Notes: generated by a model from the letters alone, not told the origin. A DNA stretch of 55,694 nucleotides from Cytobacillus sp. S13-E01 (GCF_029193815.1 NZ_JARFVC010000025.1:1-55694); one strand, 5' to 3'; numbered from the stretch's first letter, positions 19,019 through 28,546 are shown. Translations and numbers: made by a program.

Positions 19019-20836
19019 ATGGCTGAACAAACAGCAGTAAAAAAACTACCAAATAGAAGCGAAATCCAAGTTGAAGATACTTGGCGCCTTGAAGATATTT
19101 TTGAAACAGACGAAGCATGGGAAAAAGAATTTCAAGAAGTAAAAGATATGATACCAAAGATTTCTGAATTTCAAGGAAAACTGAGTGATTCTGCGGATGG
19201 GTTATACGAAGCATTGTCATATCAAGATGACATTTCAATGCGTTTAGGTAAAATATATACATATGCACACATGCGTTATGATCAAGATACAACAAATTCA
19301 TCTTATCAAGCTTTAAATGATCGTGCTGCTAATTTATATACTCAAGTTGGAAGTGCTTTATCATTTATCGTTCCAGAAATCCTAGCAGCCGATGAAGCCA
19401 ACATTAAATCATTCTTAAATGAAAAAGAGGAATTAAAAGTATATGAACATGCTTTAGATGAAATTAATCGTCAGCGTCCCCATGTACTATCTGCAAAAGA
19501 AGAGGCATTACTTGCCCAGGTTTCTGAAGTAACTGCTGCTTCAAGTAATACGTTTGGTATGCTTAATAATGCAGATTTAACTTTCCCAACTTTAAAGGAT
19601 GAAAATGGTGAAGAAGTAGAAATTACACACGGTCGCTATATTCGCTTTTTAGAAAGTGATGATGTTCGTGTTAGAAAAGAAGCTTTCAAAAAAGTCTACG
19701 AAACATATGGTAACTACAAAAATACATTTGGAAGCACGCTAAGTGGAGCTGTTAAGAAGGATAACTTCAATGCTCGCGTTCGTAATTATAGCTCTGCTCG
19801 TGAAGCGGCATTAAGTAACAATAATATTCCTGAATCAGTGTATGAAAATTTAGTTAATACAGTCAATGATAATCTCCATCTTTTACATAGATATGTACGC
19901 CTTAGAAAAAAACTTCTAGGGGTAGATGAGCTTCATATGTACGATCTTTACACACCATTAGTTAAGGATGTCAAAATGGAAGTAAAGTATGAAGAAGCAA
20001 AGGAATATCTAATTAAAGGCTTGGCACCACTAGGTGAGGATTATTTACACGTACTACAAGAAGGTTTAGATAATCGTTGGGTAGATGTACAAGAAAACAA
20101 AGGCAAACGTAGTGGAGCTTATTCATCTGGTACGTATGGAACAAACCCTTATATCCTTATGAACTGGCAGAATAATGTAAATAACTTATTTACATTAGCC
20201 CACGAATTTGGTCATTCAGTCCACAGTTATTACACGCGTAATAACCAGCCGTACCCTTATGGAAACTATTCTATTTTCGTAGCCGAAGTTGCTTCAACAT
20301 GTAATGAGGCACTTCTTAACGATTACTTATTAAAAACTATTGATGATGAAAAAGAAAAATTATATTTACTAAATCATTACTTAGAGGGCTTCCGTGGGAC
20401 AGTCTTCCGCCAAACAATGTTCGCTGAATTTGAACACTTAATCCATAAGAAAGCTCAAGAAGGTGAAGCGTTGACGCCTGATCTTCTGACTGAGACGTAT
20501 TATAATCTTAACAAAAAATACTTCGGCGAAGATATTGTTATTGATAAAGAGATTGGACTAGAGTGGTCACGCATTCCACATTTCTACTACAATTACTATG
20601 TTTACCAATATGCTACAGGTTTTAGTGCTGCTACAGCGCTAAGTAAGCAAATTCTTGAAGAAGGCAAGCCAGCAGTAGATCGTTATATTAATAACTTCTT
20701 AAAAGCAGGAAGCTCAGATTATCCAATTGAAGTATTAAAACGTGCAGGTGTAGATATGACATCGTCGCAACCAATCGAGGAAGCATGCAAAGTATTTGAG
20801 CAAAAGCTAACAGAGATGGAAAATTTACTATCATAA
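19019..20836 (+). CDS. pepF: Oligoendopeptidase F
   Basis: Cytoplasmic M3-family zinc metallopeptidase that cleaves short peptides, including imported ones. The 605-residue product has the HEFGH zinc motif at residues 395-399 (LAHEFGHSVHSYYT), with the downstream Glu ligand region VAEVASTCNEALL. GGGGGGT precedes the ATG. Its nearness to the opp operon fits peptide use. B. subtilis has yjbG (pepF) in the same position. Confidence 0.95.
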   Translation: MAEQTAVKKLPNRSEIQVEDTWRLEDIFETDEAWEKEFQEVKDMIPKISEFQGKLSDSADGLYEALSYQDDISMRLGKIYTYAHMRYDQDTTNSSYQALNDRAANLYTQVGSALSFIVPEILAADEANIKSFLNEKEELKVYEHALDEINRQRPHVLSAKEEALLAQVSEVTAASSNTFGMLNNADLTFPTLKDENGEEVEITHGRYIRFLESDDVRVRKEAFKKVYETYGNYKNTFGSTLSGAVKKDNFNARVRNYSSAREAALSNNNIPESVYENLVNTVNDNLHLLHRYVRLRKKLLGVDELHMYDLYTPLVKDVKMEVKYEEAKEYLIKGLAPLGEDYLHVLQEGLDNRWVDVQENKGKRSGAYSSGTYGTNPYILMNWQNNVNNLFTLAHEFGHSVHSYYTRNNQPYPYGNYSIFVAEVASTCNEALLNDYLLKTIDDEKEKLYLLNHYLEGFRGTVFRQTMFAEFEHLIHKKAQEGEALTPDLLTETYYNLNKKYFGEDIVIDKEIGLEWSRIPHFYYNYYVYQYATGFSAATALSKQILEEGKPAVDRYINNFLKAGSSDYPIEVLKRAGVDMTSSQPIEEACKVFEQKLTEMENLLS

Positions 20837-20937
20837 AGGAAACTTCCCTCAGTGGGGGGGCTTTCATCCCTATTGAAACTTCTTTGAATTCTCTAAATTT
20901 CCGGAAGTGGGGGTCTTACTGCCCGTTAATGCGGGAT
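20834..20937 (+). repeat. Second repeat family, copy F2a
   Basis: Begins AGGAAACTTCCCTCAGTGGGGG, then CTTTCATCCC, then GAAGTGGGGGTCTTACTGCCCG and TTAATGCGGGA. The shorter form is seen reversed at 54416-54475, where it gives a GGGG/CCCC hairpin around TTTTACTG. It starts at the pepF stop codon. Confidence 0.65.
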
Positions 20938-20940
20938 AAA

Positions 20941-20980
20941 AGTGAAGGGTGCCTGTTTCATATAGGCACCCTTCACTTAT
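20941..20980. terminator. Terminator for pepF and the convergent small gene
   Basis: A 14-bp perfect stem (20941-20954 with 20964-20977) and 9-base loop, flanked by A-rich and T-rich sequence. Confidence 0.88.
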
Positions 20981-21151
20981 TTAAAAACCCTTAAATTGTT
21001 TTCTAGTATTAAGATGAAAACAGGTATATAGAAGTGAACAAAAAAGAAGGGGAGCAGTAATGTAGAGGGGAATAAGATTCATTAGGCCAAAAATATTTAG
21101 TAAAAATGTTAAAAGAACCAAGACTAGTCCAATTATAACGGTTACTTTCAA
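20981..21151 (-). CDS. Small two-helix membrane protein, unknown
   Basis: A 56-residue product starting at TTG 21151, eight to nine bases after GAGGAGTG; a GTG further upstream would overlap that site. Two hydrophobic segments (residues about 3-22 and 26-45) leave only a short basic tail (RKQFKGF). I do not recognise a family. The gene occupies the pepF-yjbH gap. Confidence 0.6.
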   Translation of the reverse strand: MKVTVIIGLVLVLLTFLLNIFGLMNLIPLYITAPLLFCSLLYTCFHLNTRKQFKGF

Positions 21152-21410
21152 ATTTTTTTTCACTCCTCATAGCAATAATCAAAATAGACTTAGGATTTTG
21201 TCTACTATGATACTATTAAAGTTTGTTTGAAATTATGAAAAAAGAAGCCATATTTGATGGGAACTAAATAGAGTGTTACAACATTGTGAAATAATGTACA
21301 AACTGATTGAACTTTCCTTGAAAACTTGATATAGTTTTCTCATGAAGTTACTCACACAAACATATACCCCTATTGTTTAACCGTGATAATTTCTCCCATC
21401 CCCTTAAATG
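21152..21410. other. Gene-free intergenic stretch
   Basis: Upstream region of the small minus-strand gene. I see AT-rich sequence with no clear promoter pair, no repeat of the two families and no open frame with a ribosome binding site. Confidence 0.4.
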
Positions 21411-21446
21411 AAAAGGTGTAGCAACTGGATGCTACACCTTTTCTTT
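21411..21446. terminator. Strong hairpin terminator upstream of R7
   Basis: A 13-bp perfect stem AAAAGGTGTAGCA/TGCTACACCTTTT (21411-21423 with 21430-21442), loop ACTGGA, then TCTTT. No plus-strand gene precedes it closely. On the minus strand it would follow yjbH after the R7 repeat. Confidence 0.85.
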
Positions 21447-21460
21447 GACAAATATTTTGA

Positions 21461-21503
21461 CTTTGTGTTGGTGTCTAGCTCCGGGTGCCCTACGCTTTTC
21501 TTA
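21461..21503 (+). repeat. Minimal modular repeat copy R7
   Basis: GTGTCTAGCTCCGGGTGCCC joined directly to TACGCTTTTCTTA. The 5' and 3' boxes meet at a GGGTGCCC palindrome without any inserted module. The last TTA is the reverse complement of the yjbH stop codon. Confidence 0.87.
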
Positions 21504-22367
21504 TTCAAGACTTCTCCAAAAGCTCCCATACTTAACGGGGACATGCTCAACCTTTTGTTTGAGTAATAGCTTTTTCATTTCTCGTTCAACCTCGGATGCC
21601 GGTAGATTATAAACCACCGAAATTTCTTTTGTAGCTACAAATTTAAAGTAGTTTAGGAACTCTTCTAACGGTGGTGGGGCTGCAGGTTCAGGGTCATCAC
21701 CAAGCATGTCTTGGATAATGTGGATGTACAAATCATAAGGATAGCAGCCTGTTATTTTAATTCCTTCGTCTTCTATATTCTCATTAAAGAAAACCAGTGT
21801 TGGTATTTCATTAACTTCCATTTCGGATGTTATTTTTAAATCACATTGAAATGCTTTAGCCGCACTATCAGATTGTAAGTCATTAACGAATTCATTTACC
21901 TCTAATCCTACAGTAGTAGCACATTCAATCAATACGTCTTCTTCACAAATATTTTGTTTTTCAAGAAATAAAACTTCTTGTAGTTTACGTAAAAAACGTA
22001 TCCCAGCACGTTTACCTTGTAGTTCAGCTGCTTTAATAGCAATTGAGGCTGCATATGGAGTCGAAATAGGATTTTCAAACCATAAAGAACCATCACAAGA
22101 CATTCCAGACCTACTTCCCGTACGCTCCCATACTTGAGCCATATTTTCGAGCTTTTGTTTCTTTCCCAGGTTCAATGTTGCTAATCTTCCACTAACAATA
22201 TAACGAATGGTAAAGAATCTTCCATATTCAATCATTAATTTCTTGAGAATTGGTTCAAGTGCCCAGCAATCAGGACAAAAGGGATCGATAAACATATAGA
22301 TTTCTAATGGTTTAGAATTTTGACAAGCTTGAGCCGAGAACCAGTTCGGATTTGATTTGGAACTCAA
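21501..22367 (-). CDS. yjbH: Spx degradation adaptor YjbH (SpxH)
   Basis: DsbA-like adaptor that presents Spx to ClpXP in unstressed cells. The 288-residue protein has a thioredoxin-type CPDC (Cys31-Cys34) in [13 protein letters not shown], and a helical insertion typical of the family. The start is TTG 22367, whose TTGA overlaps the yjbI stop, with AAAGGAGC upstream. This indicates co-translation with the globin gene. The stop codon is supplied by repeat R7. Confidence 0.93.
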   Translation of the reverse strand: MSSKSNPNWFSAQACQNSKPLEIYMFIDPFCPDCWALEPILKKLMIEYGRFFTIRYIVSGRLATLNLGKKQKLENMAQVWERTGSRSGMSCDGSLWFENPISTPYAASIAIKAAELQGKRAGIRFLRKLQEVLFLEKQNICEEDVLIECATTVGLEVNEFVNDLQSDSAAKAFQCDLKITSEMEVNEIPTLVFFNENIEDEGIKITGCYPYDLYIHIIQDMLGDDPEPAAPPPLEEFLNYFKFVATKEISVVYNLPASEVEREMKKLLLKQKVEHVPVKYGSFWRSLE

Positions 22368-22774
22368 GATAATGCTCCTTTCCGGGCCTGTTCGTCTGGG
22401 GTATTAATCATATGCTGGGCAGTAAGGAATAATCGATGATAAAACTCAGCTCTAAGGTTTCCTTCAAGCCCTACTTCGTCCATTGCTTCATTCATGCACG
22501 ATAGCCAAGCTTTTGCGCGCAAGGGAGTGATTTCAAAAGGTATATGTCTTGCTCTAAGCATTGGATGACCATGTTCTTCTGTATATAGGCTTGGCCCTCC
22601 TAAATATTGTGTCAAGAACTGTTTTTGTTTTCTAGCAGTTTCTGTTAAATCTTCGGGAAATAGCGGTGATAAGTCGGGATGTTGTCCAACTCGATTATAA
22701 AAAGCATCAACAAGCTTTGAAAGAGTTTCTTTTCCCCCAATTGCTTCGTAAGGTGAATCATTATAATCTGGCAT
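22364..22774 (-). CDS. yjbI: Truncated haemoglobin YjbI
   Basis: Group II truncated globin (HbO type), 136 residues, a cytoplasmic haem protein thought to handle oxygen or reactive species. The proximal histidine is His77 in RARHIPFEI, the B10 region is FYNRV (25-29) and the G8 tryptophan is Trp90. The ATG follows AAAGGAGTAATCAAC. It forms an operon with yjbH, as in B. subtilis, linking haem or redox chemistry with Spx turnover. Confidence 0.94.
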   Translation of the reverse strand: MPDYNDSPYEAIGGKETLSKLVDAFYNRVGQHPDLSPLFPEDLTETARKQKQFLTQYLGGPSLYTEEHGHPMLRARHIPFEITPLRAKAWLSCMNEAMDEVGLEGNLRAEFYHRLFLTAQHMINTPDEQARKGALS

Positions 22775-23012
22775 GTTGATTACTCCTTTAAAAGTTTATA
22801 TAGTATTATTCCACTGATGGTTATAGTAATTCTTACTGTCGTATAGCATCTAAAGGTGAAGCTTTAGTAATTGTTACCTGCAACTACATCTGGATAAGAT
22901 GTTCAATTATTTAATACAAAATTTTTTTATGTACGTTTATTGTAGCAATGGAAATGACTTATCTCAAATAATGAGCACTTAAAACAAATGGAAATTTTTT
23001 CTGATGAAAATA

Positions 23013-23060
23013 AAAATAGCCATTGTAGCTTTCAAATGAAAGATTGCAATGGCTATTTTG
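23013..23060 (-). terminator. Terminator of the yjbK-yjbJ operon
   Basis: A long imperfect stem: AAAATAGCCATTG with CAATGGCTATTTT, plus an inner CTTTCA/TGAAAG. On the minus strand it follows the yjbJ stop within a few bases and is followed by TTTTA. Confidence 0.85.
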
Positions 23061-23672
23061 CTAGGAAAAATAAGAGTTTGTTACTTTTTTGACATAGGAC
23101 TGTGTTTCTTTAAATGGGGGAATTCCACCATATTTATCAACATTGCCTGGTCCTGCATTGTATGCAGCTAGGGCCAGGCTAAGGTCACCATCATATTTAT
23201 CAAGCATATTACGCAGGTATTTTGTTCCACCTTCAATATTTTGTGCAGGATCGTAAATGTCTTGAACCCCTAGTGATTGTGCTGTCCTTGGCATTAACTG
23301 CATAAGACCAATTGCGCCCGCTTGACTTTTTACATTAGGGTTAAAGTTAGATTCGTGTTTAATGACAGATTTAATGAGGTTTGGGTCAATATTATATTTA
23401 TCTGCAGCTTTCTCAATCAGTACTTCAATGTCAGTAGACACACTAAATTGGCCTATATTTTGAAGAGACGATAAGGTATTAAGTGGTTTACTGTTAGTAC
23501 TAAGCCTTGAATTGTTATTTGATAGAGCTTCTTGTGAGCTAGTAAGCATTTGAGTATAGAGCTCTTTAAATAAAGTGTCCCCGTTTGTACCTTCAGTACC
23601 AGCACTAGAACTAGAATTAAAGTTTTTTAAAGCCTGAAGCTCCATTAACATTTTAAATTGATCAATTTTCAT
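23061..23672 (-). CDS. yjbJ: Lytic transglycosylase YjbJ (SLT domain)
   Basis: Cleaves peptidoglycan glycan strands. Residues 1-80 are a Ser/Asn-rich region without a signal peptide; residues about 85-200 form an SLT lysozyme-like domain. The catalytic glutamate is Glu107 in IKHESNF, followed by [13 protein letters not shown], the GGTKYL region and [12 protein letters not shown]. Length 203. The ATG lies three bases after the yjbK stop, with GGAG upstream, so the pair is an operon. How it is exported without a signal peptide is not clear from the sequence. Confidence 0.92.
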   Translation of the reverse strand: MKIDQFKMLMELQALKNFNSSSSAGTEGTNGDTLFKELYTQMLTSSQEALSNNNSRLSTNSKPLNTLSSLQNIGQFSVSTDIEVLIEKAADKYNIDPNLIKSVIKHESNFNPNVKSQAGAIGLMQLMPRTAQSLGVQDIYDPAQNIEGGTKYLRNMLDKYDGDLSLALAAYNAGPGNVDKYGGIPPFKETQSYVKKVTNSYFS

Positions 23673-23675
23673 AAG

Positions 23676-24266
23676 TTAATCTCCATTTAGTAAGTTTTGT
23701 TTTCTAAGGTAAAATCTCATTATTTTATTTTCTGCGATTCTAATAGGGATATGATATGTTTTTAGTAGTTTGTTAAAAATGACTTGTCCCGCTTTTTCGT
23801 CTGATACTTCATATTCGATTTCGTAATCATCTGTATTTAAATAGTGGCTATGATCTAAAACAAGAAGACCATTTTCAAATACTAGTTCTGCCCTGTTTGT
23901 AGTTAAAGACCCAAAGTAAAAAATATTAGTAGGGTCGATGCCTTGTTGATGTATTAGAGTTGAAATATCTCCAGCTGGAAATACACCATTCGTTAGCAAC
24001 AAGTTAGCTTGTTGTTGAGTAAGTGGTTGATGTGTTTCTAATAATCCTATACGAGCGGGTTGCTTAAGTGTCAATGTGTACCTTTCACCTTTTACTCTAA
24101 TTCGAAGGGCAGAGCTACTAGCTTTTAATGAAAAGTCTAATGTATCAAAATAATGATTAACTTGTAGCTTAAAATCTCCAGATGTCAGTGAAAAAGCTTC
24201 AACGAGCCTATCGAACTCTTCTAAAGTAAGTATATTTTTAAACTCAATTTCGATTTCTTGATTCAA
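23676..24266 (-). CDS. yjbK: CYTH-domain phosphatase-like protein YjbK
   Basis: A 196-residue CYTH (triphosphate tunnel) protein. The signature ExExK reads EIEFK at residues 6-10, followed by RIRVKGERYTLTLKQP, which supplies the basic tunnel strands, and YEIEYEVSD. Family members act on inorganic or organic triphosphates with divalent metal. I start at TTG 24266, six to eight bases after AAAGGGGG; the longer frame crosses that site. It lies near relQ and nadK, which also handle triphosphate nucleotides. Confidence 0.88.
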   Translation of the reverse strand: MNQEIEIEFKNILTLEEFDRLVEAFSLTSGDFKLQVNHYFDTLDFSLKASSSALRIRVKGERYTLTLKQPARIGLLETHQPLTQQQANLLLTNGVFPAGDISTLIHQQGIDPTNIFYFGSLTTNRAELVFENGLLVLDHSHYLNTDDYEIEYEVSDEKAGQVIFNKLLKTYHIPIRIAENKIMRFYLRKQNLLNGD

Positions 24267-24411
24267 GACAAAACCCCCTTTCCACATTCACGAGGTGGTA
24301 GCAAAATTCATTCATCTTTTGTTATTATCTCTTGATTGTAAGGTTATTTCAATATCTTATCTTTGGAAGGACTAATATGGTAAAATAAAGTGAAACTTAC
24401 AATCGGTAGTT

Positions 24412-24546
24412 TAGGCGGGGAATCAACTGCCACTTTAGATCCGACGAAGCGTAGGAAATGTAGGTAAGGCGTAGCGCATAAAATGTGCGCGCTCCAAGCG
24501 TTATAAGTTCAACTAACTATAAGTGGGAGATGCGGGAAAACCCCTA
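24412..24546 (+). ncRNA. Candidate structured leader RNA upstream of yjbL-relQ
   Basis: G+C is clearly higher here than in the flanks and several helices can be drawn. An outer GGGG (24417-24420) can pair with CCCC (24541-24544). CCACTTTAG (24430-24438) can pair with CTATAAGTGG (24517-24526). Inside are GCGCAT/ATGTGC around 24474-24488 and TTATAAGTT/AACTATAAG at 24501-24521, which competes with the second helix. GGG-AAAA-CCC (24534-24543) competes with the outer helix, so two alternative folds are possible. It ends 50 bp before yjbL. I do not recognise a known riboswitch class. Confidence 0.4.
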
Positions 24547-24595
24547 GAAAAAAACGATTACATACAAAGGTAAGAGCATGAAAGGAGAGACACAT

Positions 24596-24976
24596 ATGCA
24601 AAAGAGAATTGAAGTTAGTCAAACAATTGAAGTAACAAATGAAAAAGTAGAGTTACAAGCTGAAACCGCTGATTTTGAAATTTCCACACTGAAACCAAGT
24701 AGACAAATGCTAGTTGATTCTGATTCAGTAGCATTCATATATATTTTAGAAACTGACACAGAGTTTGTTTATGTAAGCCTGCAAGTTATTATTTGGCCAG
24801 CTTTAAAGACTGCACTAACTGAAGACCTTCCAGTATTTCTAAATATAAATGGAAACATGATTCAGCTTAAAGGAATTGTTGAAGAATTGCGTTATTTAAT
24901 TAGTAATATTGAAGGTAATGCGAACTATGGTGACGAAATGGTAACAAAGGTTGAAGAGATATTTTTGTCTAAATGA
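24596..24976 (+). CDS. yjbL: YjbL, conserved protein of unknown function
   Basis: A 126-residue acidic protein without signal or membrane segment. The start is ATG 24596, after AAAGGAGAG; an in-frame ATG at 24578 precedes that site. It matches B. subtilis yjbL by position (between yjbK and relQ) and length. VYVSLQVIIWPALKTAL is the most hydrophobic part. No catalytic motif is visible. It is co-directional with relQ, 43 bp apart, and probably shares the upstream leader. Confidence 0.75.
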   Translation: MQKRIEVSQTIEVTNEKVELQAETADFEISTLKPSRQMLVDSDSVAFIYILETDTEFVYVSLQVIIWPALKTALTEDLPVFLNINGNMIQLKGIVEELRYLISNIEGNANYGDEMVTKVEEIFLSK

Positions 24977-25019
24977 GGTAAGTAAAGGTATTGGCATTAT
25001 AAGATGGTGGTGGATTTAA

Positions 25020-25652
25020 ATGAAGAAGCATTGGGAACTATTTTTAGCACCTTATGAGCAAGCAATTGATGAGTTAAAAGTCAAACTTAAGGGAATGCGT
25101 TCGCAATTTGAAATGCAAGGAGTCCATACTCCGATTGAATTTGTGACAGGAAGAGTAAAGCCAATAGCTAGTATACTTGATAAAGCAAACAAAAAGAATA
25201 TACCACTAGACAGATTAGCCGATGAGATGCAGGATATTGCAGGTTTGAGGATGATGTGCCAATTTGTTGATGATATTAAAACCGTGGTTGAACTCATCCG
25301 GAACAGAAATGACTTTGAACTTGTCGAGGAGCGGGACTATATTACACATAAGAAAATTAGTGGTTATCGTTCCTATCATATTGTTATAAGTTACCCAGTC
25401 CAAACCATTAATGGTGAAAAAAAAATATTAGTTGAAATTCAAATTAGAACGTTAGCTATGAACTTTTGGGCAACGATAGAGCATTCTTTGAACTATAAGT
25501 ATAGTGGCCACTTTCCACAGGCTATAGAAGATCGCTTACAACGAGCAGCAGAAGCAGCATTTCAGTTAGACGAGGAAATGTCCCAAATACGAGGAGAAAT
25601 ACAAGATGCACAAGTCAAATTCTCCCGAAAAACAGAAACAGACTCTGATTAA
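25020..25652 (+). CDS. relQ: Small (p)ppGpp synthetase RelQ (SasB)
   Basis: Transfers pyrophosphate from ATP to GTP or GDP to make the alarmone (p)ppGpp. The 210-residue product is a single synthetase domain without hydrolase or regulatory domains: GRVKPIASILDK, AGLRMMCQF, EERDYI, KISGYRSYHIVI and VEIQIRTLAMNFWATIEH are the standard motifs in order. It lies upstream of nadK, as in B. subtilis. Its last codons and stop fall within a sequence that is duplicated 70 bp downstream. Confidence 0.94.
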   Translation: MKKHWELFLAPYEQAIDELKVKLKGMRSQFEMQGVHTPIEFVTGRVKPIASILDKANKKNIPLDRLADEMQDIAGLRMMCQFVDDIKTVVELIRNRNDFELVEERDYITHKKISGYRSYHIVISYPVQTINGEKKILVEIQIRTLAMNFWATIEHSLNYKYSGHFPQAIEDRLQRAAEAAFQLDEEMSQIRGEIQDAQVKFSRKTETDSD

Positions 25653-25748
25653 ACTAATTTAGTCAAGCTAATCATTTGCGAAGTAGATAACGAATTGGTT
25701 GGGACGTTGAAACTCTGATTAAACTAAATCAGTCAAGTTAATCATTTG
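25643..25748 (+). repeat. Direct repeat spanning the relQ stop codon
   Basis: CTCTGATTAAACTAA... (25643-25678) recurs at 25713-25748 with three differences in 36 bases. The first copy includes the last relQ codons and its stop. Within each, CTAA/TTTAG and AGCTAAT-type elements are only weakly palindromic. Probably a local duplication. Confidence 0.8.
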
Positions 25749-25805
25749 TCCAATTGAAATCTTGTATTAGCTTGATTTTTAAATAATATAGAGGATGGTG
25801 GAAAG

Positions 25806-26600
25806 ATGAGATTTGCAATTACCTCAAAAGGTGATTCCACTTCAAATACATTAATGCAGAAAATGAGAACGTATTTATTAGATTTCGAGTTAATATATGA
25901 TGAGGATCAACCAGATATTGTTATATCCGTTGGCGGTGATGGGACTTTACTTTATGCTTTCCACCGATACAAAAGTCGTTTAAATAAAACAGCCTTTGTT
26001 GGTGTGCATACTGGGCATTTAGGATTTTATGCAGATTGGGTTCCAGAAGAAATTGAAAAGCTTGTGATTGCTATTGCTAAAACACCTTACCAGGTTGTTG
26101 AATATCCTTTACTTGAAGTCATTATACGTTATATTGATGGGGGGAGGGAGGCAAGGTATTTAGCATTAAATGAATGTACGGTTAAGAGTGTTGATGGTTC
26201 TTTAGTAATGGATTTAGAAATAAAAGGACAATTATTTGAAACCTTCCGTGGAGATGGACTATGTATTTCCACACCATCGGGTAGTACGGCATATAATAAA
26301 GCCCTTGGTGGAGCGATTTTACATCCATCCTTAGAAGTAATCCAAGTTGCGGAAATGGCGTCAATTAATAACCGGGTGTTCAGAACAGTAGGATCTCCTT
26401 TAGTACTACCTAATCATCACACATGTCTGCTTAAGCCTGTCAATGATGTAGATTTTCATATTACAATTGATCACTTAATGTTGCTACATAAAGATGTAAA
26501 ATCGATACAGTGTCGTGTTGCCAGTGAAAAAATTCGTTTCGCTCGCTTTAGACCCTTTCCATTTTGGAAGCGGGTTAGAGATTCATTTATTGCTGATTAA
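25806..26600 (+). CDS. nadK: NAD kinase
   Basis: Phosphorylates NAD to NADP. The 264-residue protein has GGDGT (residues 43-47), the nucleotide-binding and catalytic loop, and [21 protein letters not shown] further on. Length and motifs match the Bacillus PpnKA/NadF type. It is followed after 76 bp by a pseudouridine synthase gene, as in B. subtilis. Confidence 0.95.
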   Translation: MRFAITSKGDSTSNTLMQKMRTYLLDFELIYDEDQPDIVISVGGDGTLLYAFHRYKSRLNKTAFVGVHTGHLGFYADWVPEEIEKLVIAIAKTPYQVVEYPLLEVIIRYIDGGREARYLALNECTVKSVDGSLVMDLEIKGQLFETFRGDGLCISTPSGSTAYNKALGGAILHPSLEVIQVAEMASINNRVFRTVGSPLVLPNHHTCLLKPVNDVDFHITIDHLMLLHKDVKSIQCRVASEKIRFARFRPFPFWKRVRDSFIAD

Positions 26601-26676
26601 GAGAAATTAATTTTTGTTGGACTGTGAATTGGTACACTGTAAAAATAGAACGTTGTTTAGAAGGGGACCATTATCG

Positions 26677-27570
26677 TTGAAACAATTTACCCTAACCTGG
26701 AGAATCACCGAGAAAGCATCTAATGTGCTCCTTCGTGATTTCTTAAAGGATAATAAGGTATCAAAAGCTGCGCTAACAGATATAAAGTTTAGGGGGGGAA
26801 ATATTCTAGTTAACGGATATCCAGTGACGGTTCGTTATGTACTTCAAGTAGATGATGTGCTAGTCATTCAATTTCCACCAGAAAAGCCGAGTAATGAGTT
26901 AATGCCGGAGAATATTCCGTTACAAATTGTTTATGAGGATGATTACATACTTGTTGTAAATAAACCTGCTTTTATGTCAACAATACCGTCCAGGGAACAC
27001 AGAGCTGGAAGTCTTGCACATGCAATCTTACATTATTATAATCAGATTGGGCTACTTTCAACTATTCATGTCGTTAACCGACTTGACCGAGATACATCTG
27101 GATTATTAATCGTGGCAAAGCATCGTCATGTACATCATTTATTTTCAGAGCTTCAAAAAAGTGCGGATATAAAAAGAAGGTATGAGGCGGTTGTTCACGG
27201 ATTACTTGAATATAATGTTGGAACGATAGATGCACCGATAGGCCGTAAGCAGGATAGCATAATTGAAAGAGAAGTAAGAAGTGATGGACAACATGCGATT
27301 ACTCATTATACTGTTTTAGACTACCTTTCTGATAAAACCCATGTATCGTTACAGCTCGGAACAGGCCGAACACATCAAATACGAGTGCACTTAAGTTATC
27401 TAGGGCACCCATTACTTGGTGATACTTTATATGGTGGCAAAAGAGAAAGAATTAACAGACAGGCACTGCATTGCTGTGAGGTATGTTTTTTTCATCCAAT
27501 CTTAGAAAAAGAGTTAAGCTTTACTGTTTCATTACCAGAGGACATAAAAACGCTATTGGGTGAAACATAA
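26677..27570 (+). CDS. yjbO: RluD-family rRNA pseudouridine synthase YjbO
   Basis: Converts uridine to pseudouridine, most likely in 23S rRNA. The start is TTG 26677, eight bases after AAGGGGACC; the longer frame upstream has no such site. The 297-residue product has an S4-like N-terminal part, then the catalytic motif RLDRDTSG (135-142, nucleophile Asp137) and LGTGRTHQIRVHL near the C-terminus. The exact target position cannot be told from sequence. Confidence 0.9.
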   Translation: MKQFTLTWRITEKASNVLLRDFLKDNKVSKAALTDIKFRGGNILVNGYPVTVRYVLQVDDVLVIQFPPEKPSNELMPENIPLQIVYEDDYILVVNKPAFMSTIPSREHRAGSLAHAILHYYNQIGLLSTIHVVNRLDRDTSGLLIVAKHRHVHHLFSELQKSADIKRRYEAVVHGLLEYNVGTIDAPIGRKQDSIIEREVRSDGQHAITHYTVLDYLSDKTHVSLQLGTGRTHQIRVHLSYLGHPLLGDTLYGGKRERINRQALHCCEVCFFHPILEKELSFTVSLPEDIKTLLGET

Positions 27571-27573
27571 GAA

Positions 27574-27604
27574 AACAAGCGAACATCAAGTTTGTTCGCT
27601 TGTT
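27574..27604. terminator. Shared terminator of yjbO and prpE
   Basis: AACAAGCGAACA pairs with TTGTTCGCTTGTT across a short loop. The right arm runs into the prpE stop codon at 27603-27605, so it serves both convergent genes. Confidence 0.85.
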
Positions 27605-28346
27605 ACTCAAATGATCTAAATTTTTCTGGGACAAAAGGCATTGATGTAGCTGGGACAGAAACCGTTTCCATTTCAGGATAGCGTAAGGCTGTTAGGTTAT
27701 TTCCAAATACAGCACCAGTATCGATGTTTATTGTATTATTAATAATTCTAGGTTCTTTTACTGGTGTATGACCATATACAATCCATGCCTTTCCATTGTA
27801 CTGTTGGGCCCAGTCTTTTCGAACTGGAGAACCATCATCATGTTTTTCACCTGTAATATCTCCATATAGCACAAACGTTTTAACCTTCTTATCATCTCGT
27901 CCAATATAATCTTCTCGAATACCAGCATGAGCTATTACAACACCACCATTATCTAACTGATGGTAAAGAGGTGATTTATCATAAAGGGTCGTGAACTTAT
28001 TACGTACCTTTTTTTGTTCCCTCGTTGATAATGCTTCATATTCAGCAGCAGTCGTTTCTAGTCCATGTGTAATTTGAACTTTACTCCCTTTTAAAAATCG
28101 ATAAAATTTATTGCAATGGTTACCTGGTACATAATAGGCATCATGATGTTTGACAACTAGTTCATAAACAAGATTGATAACTTCTAATGATTTTGGCCCC
28201 CGGTCCGGTAGGTCACCAACAAAGGCTAATTTACGTCCGTTTGGATGAACAGGTATAGAATCGTTCCAAACATAGCCTAACCTATCAAGCAGTTCAAGCA
28301 GTTCATCATAGCAGCCGTGTATATCACCGATAATATCTAAATTCAT
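27603..28346 (-). CDS. prpE: Bis(5'-nucleosyl)-tetraphosphatase PrpE
   Basis: Metallophosphoesterase that hydrolyses Ap4A symmetrically and is linked to spore germination in B. subtilis. The 247-residue product has the ordered metal-binding motifs GDIHG (7-11), GDLPDRGP (44-51) and GNHCNK (75-80), then ITHGLETT and YGHTPV. The cysteine in GNHCNK, in place of the usual acidic residue, is what I recall for PrpE proteins. It lies downstream of, and on the same strand as, the RodA-type gene. Confidence 0.93.
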   Translation of the reverse strand: MNLDIIGDIHGCYDELLELLDRLGYVWNDSIPVHPNGRKLAFVGDLPDRGPKSLEVINLVYELVVKHHDAYYVPGNHCNKFYRFLKGSKVQITHGLETTAAEYEALSTREQKKVRNKFTTLYDKSPLYHQLDNGGVVIAHAGIREDYIGRDDKKVKTFVLYGDITGEKHDDGSPVRKDWAQQYNGKAWIVYGHTPVKEPRIINNTINIDTGAVFGNNLTALRYPEMETVSVPATSMPFVPEKFRSFE

Positions 28347-28429
28347 ACTTTTTTCCCACCTTTAGAGATCTGATCTAAACTAATTTTATTCTATAGTATC
28401 TATTGTTCCCAAATCCATTTGTGAACATT

Positions 28430-28546
28430 AAAAGCTACCCAAAATAATGGATAGCTTCGCATAAGGGATAGAAAGTATAAAAGAAACTTCTCACAGTGAT
28501 GGTTTTCTTTCATCCCCTACTTTAGGGTTAGTGCGCTTTTCTTTTA
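28430..28546 (+). repeat. Mixed repeat R8: F2-like core with GCGCTTTTC end
   Basis: AAGCTA/TAGCTT hairpin, then GATAGAAAGTATAAAAG (lead-in of the modular family), AAACTTCTCACAGTGATGG (second family), CATCCCCTAC and GTGCGCTTTTCTTTTA. It appears to be a fusion of the two repeat families. The final TTA is the reverse complement of the stop codon of the RodA-type gene. Confidence 0.6.

Noticed and set aside
24412-24546. Cobalamin riboswitch or group I intron remnant
   Set aside because: TGCCACT and GCGGGAAAACCCC recall parts of these RNAs, but the rest of either consensus is missing.
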